A DNA stretch of 64,000 bases, from the NCBI RefSeq assembly GCF_018139145.2, contig NC_059474.1, positions 38,396,344 to 38,460,343 on the forward strand, read 5' to 3'. Below, piece by piece: positions 1-9,717 of the stretch (within the stretch, counting starts at the first letter, position 1; every line of letters starts with the position of its first letter). A model generated the notes under the pieces. That model saw only the letters and a program-made list of their open reading frames with translations. It was not told where the DNA came from and made no database searches. The position numbers and the translations under genes are program-made. The stretch comes from Gymnogyps californianus (lineage: Eukaryota; Chordata; Aves; Accipitriformes; Cathartidae).

Positions 1-960
1 AAGACAAGAAGTTAAATATTTCAATACAAATAGGATAAAAGTTTACTTGAAATTGCATTTAGATTAACATGTCTATGCTGTACAAGATCATAACACACAA
101 ATTAATTTGGGTATGCTATTGTAGGATTGGCCACTAGACCTTTCATAAATAGAGATGTGTCCTAGAGAGAAAAAGATGAATGCACATAAGCTTATTTCTT
201 GAAAGAGAGCCCTTAATTTATTACTTTAAATAGGCACTTTGGATATACAGAGAATAAAAATATGAAATATTAATCTGACTACCAAAATTATAATGTCATT
301 TCAATTATATTTTACTAGTACAACTAACATACATGCAATACAGTTACTTTCAGGGGGGAAAAAGTGGAATTAATAATCTATAATCAATATATCTATATTT
401 TTAAATATGTAACACTTAAAACCTAAGTTCCTTAAGTAATAAGTCATTATATTAAGCCCATCTTAATGTGTAAGTAAACCACTCTTCCACTTAGTTACTG
501 CTAAAATATAAATCTCTCCTTAAGATTGGTAATAAGTATATTTTGCATCACATTTTTGCATCCTTGTTTCAGGCTTGTTTTTACCTGCATGGGAAATAAA
601 CAGCTTTCTCATAAATTGCCTCTTAAGATAATTCTTCAATATATATTTGAAGTAGCCCATACAATTAAAAGACCTGGAAATAGCAAGTCTACTGCAGACC
701 AATTGTGATAAGCACAAGCAAGTGTATGCAAGAAATTGAAAAGAAACACTGCATTATTGCCGACCCTCATTCCAAATAGCAACTTAGCTTTATAATATTA
801 TTTAACTTCAACAAAGTTATTTCACTTCAATTTCAATGTTACTTCACTTCAGCTGAAAAAAAATGAAAGCAAAACAAACCAAGAAATATGGCTAATTACA
901 GTAATTATTGAAATTTTTCCACTGTGTTAGAATTTCTATCTTCATTTCACTTCACAAAAT
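1..960. other. AT-rich noncoding DNA, nothing identified
   Basis: No gene, RNA gene or recognisable repeat was seen. The two short overlapping open frames at 520-717 (minus) and 526-708 (plus) are low-complexity, resemble no family I know and are chance openings. Confidence 0.6.
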
Positions 961-1081
961 ATATGTGTGGCAGGTACACCCGCCCTGATAGAGACTGAAA
1001 CTCTTCAACCAAAAAAAACCTAACCCAAACCTAGAAGCCACGGTTTGGGTGTTGAGCCGCCTGGCCCGCGTGGTGACTGTG

Positions 1082-1131
1082 GTCACGTACACACTTCAGC
1101 CGGTAACGACCATCACGTACACGCTTCAGTC
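1082..1131 (+). repeat. Two 30-bp-spaced direct repeats in the LTR U3
   Basis: The segments at 1082-1101 and 1112-1131 share TCACGTACAC followed by CTTCAG, at a period of 30 bp, within the U3 part of the family A LTR. Repeated elements upstream of the TATA box are typical of LTR enhancers. The TCACGTAC core resembles an E-box-like or CRE-like site, but no binding factor can be inferred with confidence. Confidence 0.6.
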
Positions 1132-1224
1132 AAAAGGCAAGACCCTCAGCCAATGAAACACTTTGGTTGAAAGAAACTTCTCGACCGTTGACCATATACG
1201 ACCACAGATCAGATTTGACTAGGG

Positions 1225-1230
1225 TATAAA
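1225..1230 (+). promoter_or_regulatory. TATA box of the family A LTR
   Basis: TATAAA in the context AGGGTATAAATGGAGC, about 260 bp into the LTR. It is intact, so the LTR could still support initiation. No downstream transcript is visible in the sequence. Confidence 0.65.
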
Positions 1231-1492
1231 TGGAGCCCTGCTGGAGGGCAAATTGAGCCAGTCCTCCTTGGAGCAGCGGGTCTGCAGTTGGGGACTTTCC
1301 CCTTGGGTTGGGACGCCACCTAAGGAAACTCCTTGAGGTTGAGAGCCCTCATCTTCTGGGTGAGTGATATGGGCATTCTGGGTCGTCATTTCTAAAGCTT
1401 AATAATTCTTAAGTTGGTTGTGCAGTATTAATTTCCCCTTACATCACTGAACCTGTGGTTTACTAATGTTATCAGAGTTCTAAACAATTTTG

Positions 1493-1505
1493 AATAAAGA
1501 ATAAA
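1493..1505 (+). terminator. LTR polyadenylation signal pair
   Basis: Two AATAAA hexamers (1493-1498 and 1500-1505) are followed by a T-rich and GT-rich tract, close to the 3' end of the family A LTR. This is the normal place for the R-region polyadenylation signal. Confidence 0.6.
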
Positions 1506-1561
1506 TTTTGTTGAGTTTAACACCTGTTTAATTTGATTGTGTGAGCCTCTGCGACAATATG

Positions 1562-2706
1562 CTTAGGTGACTACTCATTATTTATAACTTATAAACTCAA
1601 TAATAATGGAGGTTGAAATGATTTGTACATGTAAATCTGTTTTACATATATTCTATTTTAGAATCTCTTGTGAAACCAAGATAGATGGTCAGACACATTT
1701 GTAACAGACTGTAAAGGGGATTTTAATTTAGTCTAGAAAGAAGGAAAGTAATATCAATACTTACTGAGGTAATCTATATAGTTACATCAATTTTTTCACC
1801 TAACGTTCCCACAGGACAGGAGTAAATGATCTCCAGTGCAATTAAAGAAAAGAATTTTAGGGTTACCTCCCAGACAAGTAACAGCAGCTAAACTAACCAG
1901 AAAAAGCACTAACTTTTTTCAAAGTCTTAAAATATGTTTCAGCTTAAAAAGAGCCCCCAAATGTTTAAAAGCAAAGAAACTTAAAACACTGAATTAGAAT
2001 TTATGAAGGAGAAATAGGAACAGGAAAGATACTGCTTCTGCCTGAGGTGCAAAGACCACATCAGATGCAAAGGACTAAGAAAGAAAACTGCTGGGTTTTG
2101 GATACCTCTAAAGAGAGAATTTTAACAAAGCAGAGCCTTTGCTCTGTTTCCCATAGGTTGTAGGTTTAGAAAAAAAGTGGTAAAAGGGGAAGAATCATTG
2201 TTCCTTATGACATGCAACAAGGACTTAAATATGGCTTCTTATTATTCCATATCCCACTATGATACCCAAATTTCTTCTCTCCAACTACAATAGCAAATCA
2301 AGTTGAGGAGTTTCTGGCAATTCCAATTCTATTCACTCAAAATATCTCCTTTAATCCAAGTTCTGACCTCTGTAAAGGTTTTAAAAGACACTGTTCTGTC
2401 CCATCCTGATGTATTCTGCAGCTTGAAGCAAATACATCAGAACTGAGAGAGTTTAATTTCAATTTACAGGCCTTACTTCATAATAATACCACATGGTAAG
2501 AGTGTGTGGATGTATATATAAAACTATAAGCTATATATGAACTATATACAAAGAGAGAGAACACACGCATACCTTGTGTCTCTGTGCGTACAGGATTTAA
2601 TATTGCTTAATTAGTTTAGAAAATAGCTTATACAGTTGCATCAACAACACATATTTCACTGGTGGATTTAAAATACAGAGTTTTCAGAAGACAGAAAACT
2701 TTGTAT
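1562..2706. other. AT-rich noncoding DNA, nothing identified
   Basis: No gene or recognisable repeat between the family A and first family B LTR. The only local pattern is an AT-rich patch with several TATATA stretches near 2510-2550. Confidence 0.6.
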
Positions 2707-2975
2707 ATGTCTGTCCTGGTTTCGGCTGGGACAGAGTTAACTTTCTTTTTAGTAGCTGGTACAGTGCTGTGTTTTGGATTTAGTGTGAGAATGATGTTGA
2801 TAACACGCTGATGGTTTAGTTGTTGCTAAGCAGCGCTTATCTTAAGCCAAGGACTTTTCAGTTTCCCATGCTCTGCCAGCAAGCAGGTGTGCAAGAAGCT
2901 GGGAGGGAGCATAGCCGGGGCAGCTGACCCGAACTAGCCAAAGGGGTATTCCATACCATGGAATGTCATGCCCAG

Positions 2976-2983
2976 TATATAAA
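2976..2983 (+). promoter_or_regulatory. TATA box of family B LTR copy 1
   Basis: TATATAAA in the context CCCAGTATATAAACAGG, about 265 bp into the LTR. The same box is preserved in the copies at 38570 and 44592 but lost in the copy at 55200. Confidence 0.7.
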
Positions 2984-3180
2984 CAGGGGGGAGTTGGCCA
3001 GAAGGTGTGGATCGCAGCTCGGGAACTAACTGGGCATCGGTCAGCGGGTGGTGAGCAATTGCATTGTGCATCACTGTTTTTTTTTTTTTCTCCCTCCCCC
3101 CCTTTTTTTGTTATATTCCTTTTCATTACTATTATTATATTTCATTATTACTATTGTTAGTATTATATTTTACTTTAGTT

Positions 3181-3186
3181 ATTAAA
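3181..3186 (+). terminator. Polyadenylation signal of family B LTR copy 1
   Basis: ATTAAA lies after the ATT-rich tract and before the conserved TTATCTCAACCCACGAG segment, where the R region of the LTR is expected. It is the common one-base variant of AATAAA. Confidence 0.5.
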
Positions 3187-3318
3187 CTGTTCTTATCTCA
3201 ACCCACGAGTTTTACTTTTTTTTTTTTCCTTTCCTCCTCCTCACCCCACTGGGAGGAGGGAGGGGGAAACGGCTGCATGGTGCTTAGTTGCTGGCTGGGG
3301 TTAAACCACGACAATGTC

Positions 3319-6190
3319 ACTCATTTTGCAACGAAAATTTCAACTACCACTCCTTACGCTCAGACTTCTGCCTTGTTATATAAGCAATACAGTAATGACA
3401 GTTTGCTTATACCTTGTATTATTATGGTGTACGTAGATTACTTCTCTTTAAGTTATAAAACCAGCTGGGAGGGAACAAGAAAAGACCTGAGATTTGAGAG
3501 GGGTCAATTGACAGGAGCATGGTGTGAACTTTGAGAGAGAAAAAGCATGTAAAATTCCAGTTAGAAGAAAACCCCCAACCAAACAATGCATTAACGGAAT
3601 GAAAGACCCAAAACCCCAATTCTTCTCATTCTGTCTTTCTTTTACTGAGGGAAAGCAGCGTATTTCTGGCTCTCAGCTACAATGAAAAAGGATGGTAGGT
3701 ATGCATACAAAAAGGACAATGGAGCCCATGCGAGTATTTCATCTTCCTTCAGTCCACTATCTTTCCTACTTGATAAGGTGATGACTGCAATTGCAACACT
3801 AGATACACTCGCTCCAAAGAGACTCCCCTGATAGGGACAGAAACTTTAGGGGAAATAAAACAGTGGAGGATATCCATAAACCTGTGATAAACCTCAGGCA
3901 CTTCTCTGAAGGAGATGCACTTAAATGTCCTGACAGGCACTTCTGGTAAGGTCTTAAAAGCCCTTCTGATCATCTGTGCAACTTGGTCCCCGTTCCTTCC
4001 TGGTTCTAGAAGAATATGGGTCAAACAGAGATTACCTTTCTCTTTCATCTGAGCCAGAAATCAAATGCATTGATGTACAGTATCTGCGTATCAGGCCTAT
4101 TCTGGGAGCCAGTATCACTACATTCAAGATAGAGGAGAAGGCATTTAGTTTGACATTGAAATCCTCTCATTCCCAGTACACAGCATGAATGATTGAATTG
4201 ATATAACAATATCATTGAGTATAGGCCCAGATAATAAATACTATTGTATGATGAAGAACAGAAGAAAAGGCACAACTACTGCTATAGAAGGCAGTGCCAA
4301 AGCAGTCTTCGCATGATAATTCAGTGCCGGTAGAGAGCAGGATGATGCAATTTTGTATCTCTTTAGCTTCAGTTTAGTCAGATTAAATGGTGTCAAGAGG
4401 ATTGCCTCATTCATCACAGTGACTGTATAGCCCTGGAAAGCTCAAGTCTTACAGCATGATGTAGAGAAGGGAAGAAAGAATGCAGACATCTAATCAGAAC
4501 TGATCCTTTTCCTACAGTTCTGGTAGCCTTTTGAGTCATCAAGGCCTGAAAGATCAATGCAGTTTGGCTGAACTAGAGCAGCTGTCTGGTTCTGATGTCA
4601 GAAGAGACCTCTGTGGCTGCTAAAGCAAAACGCTCTAGAGCTGGACTCCCTGCTCATCTTGCCTGAGGCTTGAACCACAGGCAGGATTTCGGCCACAGGA
4701 CTCTGAGGCAGCACAAGCACCCACAATCTAGGTTGAAATGGGATGTGACTGTCCCAGATAGCACAAGGCCAAAAAGGCCTTCAGTGAAGTCATCGAATGC
4801 CAAGGAGGAAGGAAAGGTAGCTGAACAGCAAGATACAACAGAAGTAGAAGGATTCTGTCTCAGTATGATAGGCAAACAGTAAGATAGGAGCTGAAGTGGT
4901 GGTGATGTTCCTTTTTGTACGCCAAACCCTGAGCAAACAGAAAGAGCAGATTAGAGAAAGTCCTCCGTGGATACTAAAAGGGCAATCTTCCTCATTTCAA
5001 GCTGTGACGCATGAACATATGCCTCTCTGTAAGAATATAAATGCGACTTACTCAAAGAACAAGCAGTATGTATCTGTACATGTATTCACACATACACACA
5101 CGAGATATAAAATACATCTTATTCTGTTAGTTTCTAGAAATATTTAGATACAAGGCCCAAGCAAATCAAGACTACCCCAAAATTCACAGCATGTTTTAAA
5201 ATATTTTTATAATCTCTAACTGTAAAGAGAAAAAAACTAAGATGATTGATGCAAGTTGGCTTTATTATTATTGTAAGAGAATGGTAGCTTATCAACACAT
5301 ATTAACTATGAATAAATGTTCATTTTTCATGTCTTGAAAATGTCTATAAACAGTGACAGAATATTTGACTATTAAATTGTAGGTAATATAGGATGTGCCT
5401 TACATGTATAATAAAACCTCAAAATCACTGTGTTATTGATTTACTGATTTATGCACTTACATACCTATTTATTTATAATTCAGACACTCAATTTTTTTTA
5501 ACATACGTAGTAGCACATGTGCCTTATTGTCAAACTTAACTAAGCAATCCTTCCTTTTTCAGTTTTTAAAGAATGTATATCTGTGCAGGCTCACATGAAA
5601 AACTGACTGTACAGGACACGAGAAGAACTGCCGCACAAAGGATGGCATAAAAAGACTTCTGCTGTGTCTTTTGTTCTCAGAAACAAATCAAGTTAATTTC
5701 AGACTAAGCCCTAGACAAGTTTTCAACAATCTTCACCTTTTAGTAATTTGATTAAATCTACATTAAAAGCCACTCAAAAAGCTGTTTATTTGCCACTATA
5801 AACTGTATCAAGACTGACAGGCTGCCAATGGAGCTGATGACACGCAGTATGCAGAAAGAACTGCAGGTAACTGAATCACCGTGCCATAAAACAGAAGTTG
5901 TTGAAAGTAAGAATTTTGTTTTAATTACACTTCTTTCAAAATATGTATAATGTTAACCCTGATAATTTAGTTCTCAAGGGAAAAGGGTGAAGTTTGTGAG
6001 ACATAATAGGGATATTAATTTCTATTGTCTTGTCCATAGGGATGAAGGGCAGAGTTTATAATGAACATACACGAAGTTTTGCAATGTAATAGATAAACTA
6101 ATCTATATGAACAGTTACAGGATTGCGTATGGGATGCAGGGTGGATAAGGTGGTAGTTTGGCATAGGGTTGAGACTAGTTAAACTTCTAC
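3319..6190. other. Unclassified noncoding DNA
   Basis: The stretch from about 3620 to 4880 is less AT-rich than the rest. It holds two short open frames, 3749-4048 on the minus strand (99 codons) and 4670-4882 on the plus strand (70 codons). Neither shows a domain, signal or family resemblance that I recognise, and neither sits between convincing splice sites. An old unclassified repeat or a conserved noncoding block are both possible. A short CA-rich stretch lies near 5085-5102. Confidence 0.4.
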
Positions 6191-6194
6191 CCTC

Positions 6195-6700
6195 ATATGA
6201 CCTCCCTATCACTCACCTGCAAATGGCTGCGCTGTGGCCAGTGCATGGAGAACTTTCCAGAAGGGCAGGCAGAGAGTGCCTGCACAGCAACAGCCAGCCG
6301 CCAGGTGTCACAGGAATTTCAGCCAATCAGAACCGGGTGTTCACTACTCAATCCTGTAACTGTGGGGGGAACTGGCAGAGACCCCGTGAGAGGGTGGAAG
6401 AGGCCACCGAGTGCTGAGGGTACTGGCTGGGGCTGGGCATGGGAGCGTTGCTGAGAATTGAGATCTTAAACCTTCAGAGTCCCTAACAGCCTGTCACTAA
6501 CTCCAGGCTTGAAGAGTTTTAGCTGGAGGCTTAGTAGACCACAAACCAATTCTTTTACTTAAAAAAATAGGAGAAAGCCCTAGGTCTTAGACTACAGGGC
6601 AGTCCCTGTCATAATGCTGTAAGCAGTCAGGTACCTGGGGCGCTCCGGCTGACCGAAGTGAGCACTGCCGTGTAAGCTGACAGGAAACCAGACAGGCTGC
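6195..6700 (-). promoter_or_regulatory. CpG-richer patch with CCAAT motif and splice-donor consensus
   Basis: About a dozen CpG dinucleotides fall within roughly 500 bp here, against a strongly CpG-depleted background. The patch contains CCAATCAG at about 6313-6320 (an inverted CCAAT box on the minus strand is ATTGG). Read on the minus strand, it ends at GCAGGTGAGT (6220-6211), a strong 5' splice-site consensus. One reading is a host promoter and noncoding first exon transcribed leftward. Another is an old GC-rich LTR or other repeat; I could not find matched TG...CA ends or a TSD. The overlapping plus-strand open frames at 6169-6417 and 6197-6454 look like chance openings in GC-rich sequence. 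Confidence 0.3.
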
Positions 6701-6780
6701 CACTTGAAACTTCCTACCTTTTTGCAGAAATGTATAGGAACTGACATGCCTCCTTGAAGTGTTTCATTTCTGATGAACAA

Positions 6781-8199
6781 GCACCAAAGAATGGCACTTC
6801 ACTGGAAGCTGAGTTCCTTGAAGTTGAAAATGCCATTTGGAAACGGAGAAAAGCATCTGCTGGGCAACAACATGTATATGAAGCACATTAAAAAGTTAGA
6901 GGTAATTGTGGGCAAAGTAAAAAAGAGAGAAAAAAATTGAGCTCAGAAAGTCAAGAAACAATCTACTTTCTGACTATTATTCTTCCATTAGAAAAATCTT
7001 ATTCTGTTGTTTCCCTTCCCTACCTCTCTTTTTGTTTCACAGAAACACTGAGGAGCTATTCCTGGCAAGTCTACAGTCAGTGTCAGTTTTTTTTCCTGAA
7101 AGACAAGAAGTGAAAAAATGCAAGGACAAAAGCTGATTGACATTTAAATTGTATTTGCAATAGTGCATCGCAAGAAATAGAGAACAAAAAGGTGAGCAAA
7201 AGCCAAAAATGAGAATTTTTTTAAAGAAGTTCAGAAAATATAGCAGCATATACGCCCTAATTGCTATTATATTTTACTGTTCAAAATGAAGAGCGACATG
7301 AAGTAGGACAAGTCAAGAAAAAAAATGATACTGGATGAAAAATGGAATGATCATTTGGTCAAGGACAATAAATCACACCTCTGAAAATTTGCTTTTCTGT
7401 ATTATTCCAAATATATGGTGAAATCTGAGATCTAAATAAGACCGGGAGCATAAGATGAAATTTTACACTACAGATTTATCTTCTATACCCCTTTGCTCTT
7501 CTTAATCTCAGAATACCATATTTTTTGAAGGCTTGCATTTTGGTGTAAGCCGGTTGTGTTAGATATACACGACCATTACAAATAGAAGCAAATGGTTATT
7601 TATTTACAGTCATTTAATTGTCATGCATGTAATTCTAAATATAAACATTCCTTAAAACAACTAAATTTGGAATACCCAAGCTGAACCCAATCTTCTAAAC
7701 TAGGGAAAACAGAAAGAGTATGCAGAATCAAGCTGAAATTGTATCAGTGAGTATCAATGAGATCTTTTTGGAGAATATCTATGTTGCCTTCATAATGATA
7801 TGATTGTTTTTCTTCCAAATATTTTATAAGAATAGGTGAATTTAAAAACCCAATTATTTAAGCAGGTAATTTTATTTACTGCTCACTGTACTGAAAATTA
7901 AGCAAATTTTAAAACAGAATGAGTAATCAAATCAGTATCTCTTTTAGCTTTCATTCTAATATCATGACAGAATGATAATAGCAGAATTTAAATTCACACA
8001 TTATATTTGGTAATCAAACAAAGCCTGTTTTATGTTTTCTGCACAGATTTACTTAATGTGAAATAAATTCTGTTACATATTAATGAATACATAAGACTGA
8101 CTGCAGAACTACTCTGACTATGCAATGCTGCGTACTACACTGACATGCTCATCAGACAGTTCACTCATTAAAAACATAGTATTTTGCCCCCCTACATAC
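6781..8199. other. AT-rich noncoding DNA, nothing identified
   Basis: No recognisable gene or repeat. The sequence is AT-rich with scattered short A and T runs and leads into the CR1 fragment at 8200. Confidence 0.55.
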
Positions 8200-8676
8200 G
8201 AAGGACATGGACCTGTTGGAGCGAGTCCAGAGGAGGGTCATGAAGAAGATCAGAGGGCTGGAGCACCTCTCCTACAAAGAAAGGCTGAGAGAGTTGGGGT
8301 TGTTCAGGCTGGAGAAGAGAAGGCTCTGGGGAGACCTCATTGCAGCCTTCCAGTTCTTAAAGGGGGCCTACAGGAATGATGGAGAGGGGCTTTTCCCAAG
8401 GGCATGTAGTGACAGGACAAGGGGTAATGGCTTTAAACTGAAAGAGGGTAGATTTAGATTAGATGCAAGGAAGAACTTCACTGTGGGGTGGTGAGGCACT
8501 AGAACAGGTTGCCCAGAGAGGCTGTGGATGCCTCATCCCTGGAAGTGCTCCAGGCCAGGTTGGATGGGGCTTTGAGCAAGCTGGTCTAGAGGAAGGTGTC
8601 CCTGCCCATGGCAGGGGAGTTGGAACTAGATGATCTTTAAGGTCCCTTCCAACCCAAATCATTCTATGATTCTATT
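8200..8676 (+). mobile_element. CR1 LINE, 5'-truncated 3' end
   Basis: This is the 3' end of a chicken-repeat-1 (CR1) non-LTR retrotransposon, about 477 bp long. It opens with the last part of the reverse-transcriptase reading frame (GACCTGTTGGAGCGAGTCC...). It continues through the familiar segment AACAGGTTGCCCAGAGAGGC and ends with GGTCCCTTCCAACCC and the diagnostic terminal ATTCTATGATTCT. CR1 elements have no poly(A) tail and end in this short repeat, and 5' truncation is the normal state of their copies. Similarity to the remembered consensus looks high, so this is among the younger CR1 pieces in the window. Confidence 0.95.
8207..8494 (+). pseudogene. CR1 ORF2 C-terminal relic
   Basis: This 95-codon open frame is the C-terminal tail of the CR1 ORF2 polyprotein (endonuclease and reverse transcriptase), downstream of the polymerase core. 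Its translation starts MDLLERVQRRVMKKIRGLEH and continues through RLRELGLFRLEKRRLWGDL and GLFPRACSDRTRGNGFKL, all characteristic of this region. It is broken after FTVGW. By comparison with the family as I remember it, one base is missing near 8485, and the original frame then meets a TAG where a tryptophan codon is expected. It has no promoter and no active domain and is not a functional gene. Confidence 0.9.
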
Positions 8677-9701
8677 TTCAAATACTGCTGCAGTTCAATA
8701 TTCTATAAGATAACATTATTGATCATATATTTCTTTTGAGATATATGACTAATGTATATTTAACATGATGGATTTCTAGACAACTTTTTTTTAGAATTTA
8801 CTATATTTTTCTAATTAAGATGGGCAAAGACAAATTTTACATCTTAGCAATTTTAAATGAAATGTCATTCTGATATTGTATGCCAAAGATCTCAAAAAAT
8901 GCAAAAGAAAATGAAAGAAAAAGGTGGGGTTTTTTCTCTGCCACAAAGCTTTCTTTTTAGTTTCTCAATTTTTTTCCAGCCTGTAATCTTTACACATTAG
9001 TCATACAATACATTAGATAGAAGACATCTCCTTTTTTATATGTGGGGATTTCTATTTCTAAATCATTATGATTGCACAGCTATATAGATACTGTTGCTAT
9101 CCTTTATTTCTTTTCTTATGAAGGTTTAGTCGACATCGAAATTTACCCCATGTTGCATAAAAGCCTGCACATTCTTTAAGATCAAAGAGAATACAAAAAA
9201 AATGTGTCCAGAGATGGGAAACCTCGTCAATAATTTATTCTTGAGACAGGACAAGAAAGAGCTCATAAGTTGTAAACAAAACTGAAAACAAATTCTATAA
9301 TCACTATTTCCCTGTGTTTTGGAAAAGGACATTATGGCATTCCTCTGGCCAATAATATATTCCTTCTAACAAGGACAGTATAACCTTAATGATCTCAAAC
9401 TCGTTTATCTGGGAGACATAAGATTCAGTCACACAAATGAATTGTGGATAAACTAGGGTCACTGAGCAAAAGATCCTGCAGAGTCTATAAGCTCCACAGG
9501 ACAGAAACTCTCTCCTGCAGAGTCTTTCTTCTGAGAAACAAGTAAACTCTGCAGGCTCAAATATTTCTGTACACAATATTTTAAACACAAAAAAACAGAT
9601 GTACTGAAGCAGCCCCGGCGGACACACCAAACTTTGAGATAACTGTATGTTTTGGTTATTGCAATTGTGCAGTTATATGTATGTGGTGTTTGGTTTGTTG
9701 A

Positions 9702-9717
9702 TTTTTTTTTTTTTTTT
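9702..9717. repeat. T16 homopolymer
   Basis: An uninterrupted run of 16 T followed by AAA. It is not next to a recognisable retroelement end, so I treat it as simple sequence. Confidence 0.8.

Larger units (their letters stand above)
966..1556 (+). mobile_element. Solo LTR, family A (ERV, probably ERVL-like)
   Basis: This is a single retroviral long terminal repeat of 591 bp with no internal retroviral genes beside it. It starts TGTGGCAGG and ends GCGACA, so it has the TG...CA termini of integrated LTRs. It is flanked by an exact 5-bp duplication, ATATG, at 961-965 and 1557-1561. Inside, a TATA box (TATAAA, 1225-1230) is followed about 265 bp later by two overlapping AATAAA signals, the order expected for U3-R-U5 read on the plus strand. 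The LTR is clearly richer in G+C than the DNA around it. A 5-bp TSD fits ERVL (class III) or some gamma-type avian ERVs. The solo state is best explained by recombination between the two LTRs of a former provirus. I do not recognise the family by name. Confidence 0.85.
2712..3313 (+). mobile_element. Solo LTR, family B copy 1 (ERVL-like)
   Basis: A 602-bp LTR beginning TGTCCTGGTTTCGGCTGG and ending GGTTAAACCACGACA, flanked by an exact 5-bp TSD, ATGTC, at 2707-2711 and 3314-3318. It has a TATATAAA box at 2976-2983, an ATTAAA polyadenylation hexamer at 3181-3186 after an AT-rich ATT-repeat tract, and the motif TTATCTCAACCCACGAG just after it. No gag, pol or env sequence adjoins it, so it is a solo LTR. 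The open frames at 2842-3160 and 3064-3534 arise from LTR sequence and its pyrimidine tracts and are not genes. From memory this family is abundant in neoavian genomes; the 5-bp TSD points to ERVL. Three related copies lie elsewhere in the window. Confidence 0.9.

Noticed and set aside
3064..3534. 156-codon plus-strand frame
   Set aside because: It runs through the pyrimidine and ATT tracts of a family B LTR and across its end into flanking DNA; its phenylalanine-rich and tyrosine-rich translation reflects simple sequence.
3749..4048. 99-codon minus-strand frame as a possible exon
   Set aside because: Composition is protein-like by eye, but I recognise no family and could not find a convincing acceptor and donor pair.
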